Origin: an uncultured Pelagibacteraceae bacterium
Lineage (GTDB): Bacteria > Pseudomonadota > Alphaproteobacteria > Pelagibacterales > Pelagibacteraceae
DNA length: 47,002 nucleotides
Assembly: GCA_902586025.1 (NCBI GenBank)
Contig: CACIFV010000008.1
Coordinates: forward strand, 1-47,002
Reading direction: 5' to 3'
The position numbers and the translations under genes were made by a program. This document shows positions 7,960-15,629 of this stretch, piece after piece; the first letter of the stretch is position 1, and every line of letters begins with the position of its first letter. The notes under the pieces were generated by a model. The model was not told the DNA's origin. It saw nothing but the letters and a program-made list of their open reading frames with translations, and did not search any database.

Positions 7960-8975
7960 TGATTAAAACAGATGTAGTCATTATTGGAGCGGGACCCACA
8001 GGTTTATTCTGTGCACACCAATTAGGGATAATCGGATTAAAATGTGAAATTGTAGACAATTTAGATAAAATTGGAGGACAATGTATTGAGCTTTATCCAG
8101 ACAAACCAATTTATGATATTCCTGCAGTTCCTAAATGTACAGGAGAAGAGCTTACAAATAATTTAATTGAACAAATAAAACCTTTTAATTTTAACTTTCA
8201 TTTAGGTGACAGAGTTCAAGAATTAAAAAATGAAAACAATAAATGGTTAGTTAAAACATTAAATGGAAAAGAATTTGAAACACCTAATATTGTCATAGCA
8301 GGTGGCGTAGGTTCTTTTGAACCAAGAAAATTCCCAACTAAAAGTGCTGAAAAGTATGATGGAAAATCAGTTTTATATTCAATAAAAGACAAAACTATTT
8401 TTAAAGATAAATCAGTAGTTATTTTTGGAGGTGGAGATAGTGCACTTGATTGGGCCATAGAATTATCTAATTCATCAAAAGTAACTCTTGTTCACAGAAG
8501 AGATGACTTCAGAGGAGCGCCAGCCAGCGTTCAAAAAATAAAAGAATTAAGTGATAATAAAACTATTGATTTAATTACCAAATACTCAATTAAAGATGTC
8601 AAAGGAAATGGCTCATTAGAAAGTGTAGAAATAAAAAGTGAGTCTGGTGAAAGCAAAGTTATAAAAGCTGATTATGTTTTAGGTTTTTTTGGCTTAATAA
8701 TGCAATTAGGACCAATTGCTGAGTGGGGTTTAAATTTAGATAAAAAAACAATTCCAGTAAATACGGAAAATTTCGAAACAAATAAAAAAGGGATATTTGC
8801 AATTGGGGATATCTGTACTTATCCGGGCAAATTAAAATTAATACTTTCAGGTTTTCATGAAGGAGCTTTAGCTGCAAGAGGCTGTTTTAAATATGCAAGA
8901 CCTGATGAAAAGTATAGATTTGAATTTACAACCGCATCCAGCACTATCAAAGATAGATTGGGTATAAAAGAATGA
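7959..8975 (+). CDS. Ferredoxin/flavodoxin-NADP(+) reductase, thioredoxin-reductase-like
   Basis: FAD- and NADP-binding oxidoreductase of 338 residues, transferring electrons between NADPH and ferredoxin. The FAD Rossmann motif GAGPTG is at about residues 11-16, the NADPH-binding GGGDSA in the middle, and the C-terminal FAD-contact motif AIGDICTYPG near residue 280. The CxxC redox pair of true thioredoxin reductases is absent, which points to the type-2 FNR family (often misannotated as thioredoxin reductase). It shares one base with the upstream ferredoxin gene and 4 bases (ATGA) with the downstream GST gene. Confidence 0.9.
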   Translation: MIKTDVVIIGAGPTGLFCAHQLGIIGLKCEIVDNLDKIGGQCIELYPDKPIYDIPAVPKCTGEELTNNLIEQIKPFNFNFHLGDRVQELKNENNKWLVKTLNGKEFETPNIVIAGGVGSFEPRKFPTKSAEKYDGKSVLYSIKDKTIFKDKSVVIFGGGDSALDWAIELSNSSKVTLVHRRDDFRGAPASVQKIKELSDNKTIDLITKYSIKDVKGNGSLESVEIKSESGESKVIKADYVLGFFGLIMQLGPIAEWGLNLDKKTIPVNTENFETNKKGIFAIGDICTYPGKLKLILSGFHEGALAARGCFKYARPDEKYRFEFTTASSTIKDRLGIKE

Positions 8976-9595
8976 TCGAACTCTATACTGCTGATACTCC
9001 CAATGGATGGAAAATTAGCATAATGCTCGAGGAAATTGATTTTAAATATAAACTTACTAAAGTTAATCTGAGTGGAGATCAATTTAAACCAGAATTTAAA
9101 AAAATAAGTCCATTTAATAAAATACCTGTAATTATAGATCATGAGCATAATAAGACTGTATTCGAGTCTGGAGTTATCCTTATGTATTTAGGTGAGAGAA
9201 GCAAAAAACTCTATCCTGATGCAGATAGGCTAGAGATAAATCAGTGGCTGATGGCTCAAATGGCTATTGTTGGTCCAATGATAGGACAACATCATCAGTT
9301 TCATTATTACCACCAAGGAAAAAGCGAGTGGGGTGAAGAAAGATACTTTAAAATCACGAGAAAGATATATGAAGATCTTGAGGCTAGATTGGCTCAAAGT
9401 AAGTTTTTAGCAAATGATAAATACTCTATTGCTGATATTGCTACATGGTCGTGGATTGCAAGACATAAAAGACACGATATAGGACTAAATAATTTTGAAA
9501 ACCTATCAAGGTGGTTTGTTGAAATTGCTGAACGTCCAGCTGTAGTAAAAGGGTTTAAAGCATTAAACAAAGATGCTGAAATAGATTTTCCTTAA
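8972..9595 (+). CDS. Glutathione S-transferase family protein (YfcG/YghU-like)
   Basis: Cytoplasmic GST-fold protein of 207 residues. The N-terminal thioredoxin-like domain has the T-P-N-G-W-K-I-S-I-M-L-E-E stretch (about 9-21) of the Nu-class YfcG/YghU disulfide-bond reductases, the cis-proline KIPVI motif near residue 51, and ESGVI for glutathione gamma-glutamyl binding. An all-helical C-terminal domain follows, including SIADIATWSW. Family members reduce disulfides or peroxides with glutathione. The start overlaps the FNR stop by 4 nt, making it the third member of a ferredoxin-FNR-GST redox operon. Its 3' end overlaps convergent dksA by 4 nt. Confidence 0.85.
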   Translation: MIELYTADTPNGWKISIMLEEIDFKYKLTKVNLSGDQFKPEFKKISPFNKIPVIIDHEHNKTVFESGVILMYLGERSKKLYPDADRLEINQWLMAQMAIVGPMIGQHHQFHYYHQGKSEWGEERYFKITRKIYEDLEARLAQSKFLANDKYSIADIATWSWIARHKRHDIGLNNFENLSRWFVEIAERPAVVKGFKALNKDAEIDFP

Positions 9596-10008
9596 TCGTC
9601 AGCGTAAACTTTTTCGTCTTTTTCGTGTTTTTCTTGAGCTGCAATGCATAGGGTTGCAACTGGTCTTGCCATTAATCTTTTTAAACCAATAGGCTCACCC
9701 GTTTCTTCGCAAAAGCCGTAAGTTCCATCCTGAATTTTCTTTAATGCACCATCTATTTTAGAAATTAATTTGATTTGTCTATTAATAGCCCTCATCTCTA
9801 CATTCTTTTCAGTGTATGAACTTGCTTGATCAACTATGTCAGCTGATGCACTATTATCATCCATGGACGCCTGAAAAATTGCCTCATTATTAGATCTCTT
9901 TAAATCTTTTTTCCACTCCATCAATTTCATCTTAAAATATGCTAAGTGTTTAGCGCACATGTATTTCTCTTTTTCTTTTGGAGTATAAGTTTTTGAAATT
10001 CTTACCAT
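9592..10008 (-). CDS. dksA: DksA-like RNA polymerase-binding regulator with two of four zinc cysteines
   Basis: Transcription factor of 138 residues that acts through the RNA polymerase secondary channel with ppGpp to adjust rRNA and amino-acid gene transcription. The coiled-coil tip acidic motif D-x-x-D-x-A is at D57-I-V-D60-Q-A62, and the C-terminal globular region GTYGFCEETGEPIGLKRL follows. The zinc finger is degenerate: only C100 and C121 remain, with T103 and A124 at the other two ligand positions. This C-T-C-A pattern is the one described for the zinc-independent Pseudomonas DksA2. It is monocistronic, divergent from the GT39 gene and convergent with the GST gene. Confidence 0.88.
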   Translation of the reverse strand: MVRISKTYTPKEKEKYMCAKHLAYFKMKLMEWKKDLKRSNNEAIFQASMDDNSASADIVDQASSYTEKNVEMRAINRQIKLISKIDGALKKIQDGTYGFCEETGEPIGLKRLMARPVATLCIAAQEKHEKDEKVYADD

Positions 10009-10081
10009 ACTTAGCTATTTTGAGTTGGTGAATATATTCATGAATAAATGAGTGTCAAGAACGGTTTATTCATATACATTG

Positions 10082-11407
10082 ATGAAAATGGCCTTAAACA
10101 AAAGAAATATAAATAATATTTTTTATATTTTTGTAACGATTCACTTAATTCTATGGACAATTGTTCCTACAATCACAAACTCAAATTTACCTTTAGATAC
10201 AATTGAAGCTTTGGCTTGGGGTAGTAATTTAGATTGGGGATTTAACAAACATCCACCATTAAGTGCATTTTTCTCGGAAGTTTTTTTTCAAATATTTGGA
10301 CCACAAGATTGGGCTTATTATTTTTTGAGTCAAATTTTTGTAGTGATATCTTTTTACATTATTTTTAAACTATCGCAGGAAATTCTTAAGGATGATAATT
10401 TGAGTTTGTTATCAGTTTTTCTTATTGAAGGGATATACTTTTATAATTTTACAACTCCAGAATTTAATGTAAATGTTTGCCAATTACCTTTTTGGTGTTT
10501 AACAGTTTATTATACGTGGAAAATATATAATAGTAAAAAAGTTGAGCTCTATGATTGTATCTTGTTAGGAGCTGTTGCAGCATTTGGAATTTTATCTAAA
10601 TATCTTTTTATTTATTTATTAGTCGCAATAGATTTATTGTTTGCATATTTAATATTTTTTAAAAAATCAAAAAAGTTTGATTTTAAATATTTAGTTTCTT
10701 TAGAAGTATTTTTTGTAATTTTAATTCCACATATAATTTGGTTATTCAATAATGATTTTATTACCATTAAATATGGTTTTGCTCGTGCAGGCTTGGATGA
10801 AGGGCAGATAATTAATCATCTTAAATATCCATTGATATTCACATTAAAACAAATTGGTATTTTAATACCATTTTTAATTTTAGTTTGGCTACTAATAAAA
10901 AAAATTCCTAAAAAATTAAATTTAAAAGATGAAAAACTTTTATTTTTAATATTTATTAATGTGGTTCCAATAGTCTTAGTATTTATGACTGCTCTAATAA
11001 CTGGATCAAAAATTAGAACTATGTGGATGACCCCTTTTTACTTATTCTTTGGAACTTTGATAATTTACCTTTTGAAAGATCAAATAAATATTATGAAACT
11101 AAATTCCTTTTTAATAGCATTTATATTTTTATTTTTATTATCTCCAATTTTGTATGGTTATGTCTCAATATCTCAGACCGATAAAAGAACTGATTATCCT
11201 GGAAGAGATATAGCTATAAAAGTTCAAATGGCATGGCACGAACAACATGATGAACCTATTAAATACGTGCTTGGCGATGAATGGACAGCTGGAAATTTAT
11301 CATATCACATTAATTCAAGGCCTATTTGGAAAGGCTTTGTTACAAAGGAAAAATTGAATTCATTTGATAAATATATGTGTATTGATAAGATTTGCGTTGG
11401 GTCATAG
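10082..11407 (+). CDS. GT39/ArnT-like membrane glycosyltransferase
   Basis: Polytopic inner-membrane protein of 441 residues from the chosen ATG, with about nine to eleven hydrophobic segments. An early periplasmic loop carries D39 and the W-G-x-N-K-H-P-P-L-S pattern typical of the PMT/ArnT (GT39, GT83) family, which transfers sugars from polyprenyl-phosphate carriers to lipid or protein acceptors outside the membrane. A short soluble domain ends the protein. An upstream GTG at 10052 would add 10 residues; the ATG at 10082 or 10088 is more plausible. It is first in a cluster with a 34-codon ORF and a GT2 gene. Confidence 0.78.
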   Translation: MKMALNKRNINNIFYIFVTIHLILWTIVPTITNSNLPLDTIEALAWGSNLDWGFNKHPPLSAFFSEVFFQIFGPQDWAYYFLSQIFVVISFYIIFKLSQEILKDDNLSLLSVFLIEGIYFYNFTTPEFNVNVCQLPFWCLTVYYTWKIYNSKKVELYDCILLGAVAAFGILSKYLFIYLLVAIDLLFAYLIFFKKSKKFDFKYLVSLEVFFVILIPHIIWLFNNDFITIKYGFARAGLDEGQIINHLKYPLIFTLKQIGILIPFLILVWLLIKKIPKKLNLKDEKLLFLIFINVVPIVLVFMTALITGSKIRTMWMTPFYLFFGTLIIYLLKDQINIMKLNSFLIAFIFLFLLSPILYGYVSISQTDKRTDYPGRDIAIKVQMAWHEQHDEPIKYVLGDEWTAGNLSYHINSRPIWKGFVTKEKLNSFDKYMCIDKICVGS

Positions 11408-11409
11408 TT

Positions 11410-11514
11410 ATGAAATTCAATAAAAACATACTTTTCATGGTCTTTATTGTTGTAATAATAGAGATGTCTGGACATGGAATTGTAGCTTCTTTATTGAGGT
11501 TGCTTGCAAGTTGA
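11410..11514 (+). CDS. Predicted 34-residue single-pass membrane peptide
   Basis: An ATG two bases after the GT39 stop opens a 34-codon frame that ends 4 nt before the GT2 start. The peptide has a basic N-terminus (MKFNKN), a hydrophobic run of about 11 residues (ILFMVFIVVII), then a glycine-containing stretch and a second short hydrophobic segment (IVASLLRLLA). Exact packing between two genes supports a real small gene, possibly a membrane partner of the glycosyltransferases. There is no homology support and a chance ORF remains possible. Confidence 0.45.
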   Translation: MKFNKNILFMVFIVVIIEMSGHGIVASLLRLLAS

Positions 11515-11518
11515 ATAA

Positions 11519-12388
11519 ATGAAAATTACTATTTTAACACCAGTTTACAATGACTGGAAATCAGCTTCAAAATTAATTGAAGAAATAAATACAATTGTTA
11601 AAGATTTAGATGCTGAATTTTCTCTTGTTATTGTCAATGATGCATCAACTGAGGAAAAACCAACCTCTATCTCCAATACAGAAAATTTATTATCGATTGA
11701 AATTTTAAATATTAAAAACAATCAAGGACATGGAAGATGTATTGCAACAGGACTTAAACATATATTTCAAAATAAAGAATTTGATTATGTAATACCAATG
11801 GACTCAGATGGCGAAGATAGACCTGAAGAAATTAAAAGTTTTCTTGAATATATAAAATATGACGAAGGAAAAACAATTGTAGGAGAAAGAGTAAAAAGAG
11901 CAGAAAACTTTATTTTTAAAACTTGCTATCATTTACATAAGATAATTACTTATGTATTCACTGGCCATTCTATAAAATTTGGAAATTATACTTGTCTTCC
12001 AAAATCAACTGTTGAGAAATTGATTAATGATAAATCTATTTGGTGCAGTTTTTCAGGAGCATTGGCAAAATTAGAAAAAAATAGATCTTCATCTCCATCT
12101 ATAAGAGGTCCTAGATACTTTGGTCCCTCTAAAATGAGTTTTAAAAATTTAATTAAGCATTCTTTAGCAATCATAGCTGTTTTTAAATCTACAGTTATTA
12201 TTCGATCAATTTTATTTTATGCTATTTATTTAATTTTAATGGCTGATTACATTAGTGTTGTTACAGCTATTCCATTAGGTCTAATTATCGTATTTGGATT
12301 ATCAGTTGTAATGATTGGAAGAAGAGAAAATTTAGAAGAGTTAAATAATGCATTAACAAATATTCAAAATATTGATAAGATTAAATAG
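11519..12388 (+). CDS. GT2 family glycosyltransferase, membrane anchored
   Basis: Inverting GT-A glycosyltransferase of 289 residues. The N-terminal strand TILTPVYND, the nucleotide-binding IVNDAST, the GHGRCIATGL region and the metal-binding MDSDGEDRPEEI motif match dolichol-phosphate-mannose-synthase-like GT2 enzymes. Two hydrophobic helices near residues 220-270 anchor the C-terminus in the membrane. Enzymes of this group make polyprenyl-phosphate sugars, which are the donors used by GT39/ArnT-type transferases such as the one encoded just upstream. The pair could therefore act in sequence, which is an inference from position. Its stop overlaps the GTG start of the next gene by one base. 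Confidence 0.82.
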   Translation: MKITILTPVYNDWKSASKLIEEINTIVKDLDAEFSLVIVNDASTEEKPTSISNTENLLSIEILNIKNNQGHGRCIATGLKHIFQNKEFDYVIPMDSDGEDRPEEIKSFLEYIKYDEGKTIVGERVKRAENFIFKTCYHLHKIITYVFTGHSIKFGNYTCLPKSTVEKLINDKSIWCSFSGALAKLEKNRSSSPSIRGPRYFGPSKMSFKNLIKHSLAIIAVFKSTVIIRSILFYAIYLILMADYISVVTAIPLGLIIVFGLSVVMIGRRENLEELNNALTNIQNIDKIK

Positions 12389-13392
12389 TGAAAAAAATTT
12401 TAGCATACATATTTGTAATATCATTTTCATTTCCCTCAATTTTATATGCAGAAAAATGGCATATAAATATGAAAAAAAAAGAAAAGAAAGATTTTGCTTA
12501 TTACGTTCTTAAAGCACAATCTGATAATAAAATGGTATTCAATACAAGAAATATTGAAAATCCAAATATTTATAAATTTTTTGAAAAGTTTGAAGATCAT
12601 TTAGGCGTTGCTGAAAAAGGAATTGAATTTGATTTAAAGTATTCTTATGAAGGCCATAAACAAGATTGGAAAAGATTTGATATTCTTGGTCATGCTCAAA
12701 GATTTCAAATAATGGAACCATATAAAGAAACTACTAAAAAAAATAAAACTAAATGGTATAGAGTAGCTTATTTTGTACCAGGCGATATTAGAACTGATAA
12801 ACACACTATATCTTTATTTGATTTTAAAAAACTTTATGGAAAAGGTGAGAAGACTCATGATGGATCTTTTGCTATTGTAAATAATAGATTTACTTGGAAC
12901 TTTAACTCACCAAATTATGCTTCCCATACAAATGAGATGGGATCTGAATATTTATATCCTGAACACTATGTTGTGAATTTAGATCCCAACTTTTCTCCTT
13001 TAAAAGGAAAATGGGTTAACGTTTTACTAAATATTAAGTGGGCTGAAAAAGGCTTCATGCACTTATGGATAGATGGCAAATTAAGATCTAGTTATTTTGG
13101 AGATACGCTAGCTGGAGCTTCTAGTGTAAGATTTAAATTTGGACCATACAGGCATCATATGCATCAGGCAACTAATGAAGGTTTGCAGATACCAGACGTA
13201 AAAATTAAATATTCTAACGTTGGAAAAGCTGATAAATGCGATGACTTATGGAGCGGTTGTTCTGAAATTTTAAGTCAATTAAATGATAAATCCCAAGTTA
13301 TAGGTGCCAGAGCTGTTGTTTTATGCTCAACATCTCCACAATCATCTTCTTGTAGAAACTTAGGTTATCCTAAAAATCCTAGACCTTTTTAA
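12388..13392 (+). CDS. Secreted polysaccharide-lyase-like (jelly-roll) protein
   Basis: Secreted or periplasmic protein of 334 residues starting with GTG, with a clear signal peptide (cleavage near LYA-EKW, residue 21). The middle region, with GKWVNVLLNIKW, HLWIDGKL and KFGPYR at about residues 207-253, resembles the heparin-lyase/PL20-like concanavalin-type beta-jelly-roll family, which cleaves uronic-acid polysaccharides. Four cysteines near the C-terminus may form disulfides. I cannot assign catalytic residues with certainty, so binding without cleavage is possible. It is co-oriented and overlapping with GT2, suggesting a role in making, trimming or releasing the same glycan. Confidence 0.65.
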   Translation: MKKILAYIFVISFSFPSILYAEKWHINMKKKEKKDFAYYVLKAQSDNKMVFNTRNIENPNIYKFFEKFEDHLGVAEKGIEFDLKYSYEGHKQDWKRFDILGHAQRFQIMEPYKETTKKNKTKWYRVAYFVPGDIRTDKHTISLFDFKKLYGKGEKTHDGSFAIVNNRFTWNFNSPNYASHTNEMGSEYLYPEHYVVNLDPNFSPLKGKWVNVLLNIKWAEKGFMHLWIDGKLRSSYFGDTLAGASSVRFKFGPYRHHMHQATNEGLQIPDVKIKYSNVGKADKCDDLWSGCSEILSQLNDKSQVIGARAVVLCSTSPQSSSCRNLGYPKNPRPF

Positions 13393-14670
13393 TTAAGCTC
13401 TAATTGTTGGCAAACAATAGAAATCAGCAGTATCTATTTTTGAGTTATAATCTCTTTTCATACTCCAGGACTTTCTAACACCGGCACTTGCAAGACTTAA
13501 TGTCGATCTCCCATATCTATAATTTGTATTATCAATTGATCTCATTAATCTATTAATTCTCTCGTCTTTTGCTGATGAAAATAAGTTTTCATTATTTTCA
13601 GCGTCTATTAATCCGGTTAGCATCACTCCTGCTTTTTGATAACGATGCCCCTTTCTATAGATTACTTTTAAGACAGATAAAGCATTTTTTACGATCTCTA
13701 TACTATTATTAGTTGCTATAGGAAAATCAACAGTTCTGGAGTTTGAATAAAAACCAAATTGTTTTTGAAAAGGACTTGTTCTAACAAATACCATAACAGC
13801 TTTTGCAACAAGGTTTTCAGATCTTATCTTTTCTGATGCATTTAAACAATAACTAGCGACAGCTTCTTCAAGTTCTTGGAATTTTTCTATTCTTTTTCCA
13901 AATGACCTTGATACTACACAGCTTTTTCTTTTTGATGCAGTTTTTTCTAAATCAATACAAGGAACACCTCTAAGCTCCATTGCTGTTCTTGAACTTAGAA
14001 CATTTGAGGATTTTTTAATCCAGGTGTTTGATTTATTTTTTAATTGTTTAGCATTATAAATCCCATTTTTTTGATAAAACTTTGTCATCTGTCTTCCAAC
14101 ACCCCAAACATCGTTAATATCAATTTTTTCAAGAATAGGATCGAGATTTTCTATTCCAATTAAACTTGTAACACCTGATTGTTTTTTTTTAGCTATATGA
14201 TTTGCAACTTTGCTTAAAGTTTTAGTTTTAGCTATTCCTATACTGGTTGGAATACCAGTCCACTTTAAAACTGTTTCTCTAATTTCCCTTCCAACTTGCT
14301 CTACTTCATTGTCAGAAAAATTTGATAAATCCATAAATGCTTCATCAATTGAATAAACTTCAATATCAGAGTTAAATCTTTTTAAAGTTCTCATTACTCT
14401 TCTAGATAAATCTCCATACAAAGAATAATTTGATGAGAATACTTGTACATCATTTTTAATAATAATATCTTTTGCTTTAAAGTAAGGTTCACCCATTTTA
14501 ATCCCTAAGGCTTTTGCTTCAGTGGATCGTGAAACTATACAGCCATCATTATTAGATAAAACTACAACAGGCTTTTTTCTTATTTTTGGATTAAATAATC
14601 TTTCGCAAGACACATAGAAAGAATTACAGTCAACCAGTGCTAATTTTTTAGTGTACTGAATGTATGACAT
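13393..14670 (-). CDS. umuC: UmuC-type Y-family translesion DNA polymerase
   Basis: Catalytic subunit of a DNA polymerase V-like enzyme, 425 residues (E. coli UmuC is 422). Y-family active-site residues are visible: D14 in LALVDCNSFY and the pair D109-E110 in VYSIDEAFMDL, with aromatic F18/Y19 at the steric-gate position. KPVVVLSNNDGCIVSRS is the family dNTP-binding region, and helix-hairpin-helix and little-finger domains follow. A NENLFS stretch near residue 365 lies where the beta-clamp-binding motif is found in UmuC. Its start lies inside the 3' end of umuD (23-nt overlap), so the two are translationally coupled and belong to an SOS operon. Confidence 0.93.
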   Translation of the reverse strand: MSYIQYTKKLALVDCNSFYVSCERLFNPKIRKKPVVVLSNNDGCIVSRSTEAKALGIKMGEPYFKAKDIIIKNDVQVFSSNYSLYGDLSRRVMRTLKRFNSDIEVYSIDEAFMDLSNFSDNEVEQVGREIRETVLKWTGIPTSIGIAKTKTLSKVANHIAKKKQSGVTSLIGIENLDPILEKIDINDVWGVGRQMTKFYQKNGIYNAKQLKNKSNTWIKKSSNVLSSRTAMELRGVPCIDLEKTASKRKSCVVSRSFGKRIEKFQELEEAVASYCLNASEKIRSENLVAKAVMVFVRTSPFQKQFGFYSNSRTVDFPIATNNSIEIVKNALSVLKVIYRKGHRYQKAGVMLTGLIDAENNENLFSSAKDERINRLMRSIDNTNYRYGRSTLSLASAGVRKSWSMKRDYNSKIDTADFYCLPTIRA

Positions 14671-15043
14671 AGGTGACTACTCCCCAAATAAAAATATCTT
14701 GTTCTTCATTAATCAAAATTCGATCGGAAAATTCTTTAGATCCTGACGTTAAAAATTGTTTATCTTTTTCTTTAACTAAAGTTTTAACAACGAGTTCATC
14801 GTGAACATTTGCTATGACAGTTGAAAAATTTTTTGGAGTTAAGCTTTTGTCTACAACTAATAAATCACCATCATTTATTCCAACATCCACCATTGATTTT
14901 CCTTGAACCCTTATGATGAAAGTTGCTGGAACATTTTTGATTAGATGTACGTTTAAATCTATATCTTCTTCTATGTAGTCAGTTGCAGGGGAAGGAAAAC
15001 CAGCTCCTGCTTTATGTAAATAATAAGGTATTGTTAGCTTCAT
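14648..15043 (-). CDS. umuD: UmuD-like S24 autoprotease subunit of DNA polymerase V
   Basis: Self-cleaving protein of 131 residues that becomes UmuD' and joins UmuC when RecA filaments form. The cleavage site is A14-G15 in the AGFPSP context, the nucleophile is S50 (GKSMVD) and the general base is K87 (ELVVKTL). The spacings between these sites equal those of E. coli UmuD (24/25, 60, 97). The frame is open back to 15094, but I chose the ATG at 15043 because the protein then begins like UmuD and because the LexA box lies directly before this codon. LexA itself would have an N-terminal winged helix, which is absent here. Confidence 0.88.
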   Translation of the reverse strand: MKLTIPYYLHKAGAGFPSPATDYIEEDIDLNVHLIKNVPATFIIRVQGKSMVDVGINDGDLLVVDKSLTPKNFSTVIANVHDELVVKTLVKEKDKQFLTSGSKEFSDRILINEEQDIFIWGVVTYVIHSVH

Positions 15044-15047
15044 AAGT

Positions 15048-15062
15048 GTTCTTGTTTTGTTC
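15048..15062 (-). promoter_or_regulatory. Alphaproteobacterial LexA (SOS) box before umuD
   Basis: GTTC-TTGTTTT-GTTC on the given strand, i.e. GAAC-N7-GAAC towards umuD, is a perfect match to the direct-repeat LexA box known in Alphaproteobacteria. It ends 4 nt before the chosen umuD start codon. LexA bound here would block elongation or a very short-leader start. Confidence 0.8.
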
Positions 15063-15117
15063 TTATTAGTACATGAGTTATACAATAGTGTCAATTAGGT
15101 TGTATTTTGAGTCTGTA

Positions 15118-15139
15118 AGTGAATCAAAAGTGAATCAAA
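15118..15139. repeat. Two perfect tandem copies of an 11-nt unit
   Basis: AGTGAATCAAA occurs twice head to tail (15118-15128, 15129-15139) in the 217-nt gap between umuD and the GFA gene. The 11-nt period is close to one helical turn, which would suit a regulator bound on one face. A perfect DnaA-box 9-mer (TTATCCACA on the minus strand, 15171-15179) follows 31 nt later. Confidence 0.6.
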
Positions 15140-15260
15140 ACGAGAACATCGAAACAAGATTTAGTATGACTGTGGATAACTTTAACAAGTTATAGTTTAT
15201 GAAAATATGAGTTAAAAGTTTAAATACAAAGAATTATCAAAAAATTTAAAAGATAAAAAA

Positions 15261-15623
15261 ATGAAAAAACTAACATGTCATTGTGGTGCGGTTGAAGCAG
15301 AGGTTAATGTTCCAGATAAATTTGAAAAAGTTTTAAGATGTAATTGTTCTGTATGTAAAAGAAAGGGCTATGTTATGTCTCCGATTGGAGAAAACGATAT
15401 GAAGATTACTAAAGGAGAAGACAAGTTAACATTATACCAATTTTATACTAACACAGCTAAACACTATTTTTGCTCTATCTGTGGAATTTTTACACATACA
15501 AGGCCAAGAAGTAATCCAAAATTACATATGATAAATATTGCATGTGTTGAGGGAGTTGATCCTTTCGAATATAATGATGTTTCAATTAATGATGGCAACA
15601 ATCATCCGCTTGACCAAAAATAA
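15261..15623 (+). CDS. GFA/CENP-V domain zinc protein
   Basis: Protein of 120 residues with the zinc-binding cysteine pattern of the GFA (glutathione-dependent formaldehyde-activating) domain: CHCGAV near the N-terminus, RCNCSVCKRKG in the middle and FCSICGIFTHTR later, giving seven conserved cysteines. The original member binds S-hydroxymethylglutathione, but most paralogues have no proven activity, so a formaldehyde role is only possible. The gene is full length for the family and sits 6 nt before the glycerate-kinase gene, in the same direction. Confidence 0.82.
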   Translation: MKKLTCHCGAVEAEVNVPDKFEKVLRCNCSVCKRKGYVMSPIGENDMKITKGEDKLTLYQFYTNTAKHYFCSICGIFTHTRPRSNPKLHMINIACVEGVDPFEYNDVSINDGNNHPLDQK

Positions 15624-15629
15624 AATTAA

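Noticed and set aside
15044-15094. N-terminal extension of umuD to 15094
   Set aside because: The extra 17 residues have no match to UmuD and would place the LexA box inside the coding region.
15142-15156. Second LexA-like site (GAAC followed by CAAG at 7-nt spacing) upstream of umuD
   Set aside because: The second half does not match GAAC or GTTC; the perfect box at 15048-15062 explains the regulation.
15171-15179. Perfect DnaA box as evidence for a replication origin
   Set aside because: A single 9-mer is expected about 0.6 times by chance in this window, with no cluster of boxes and no origin-associated genes.
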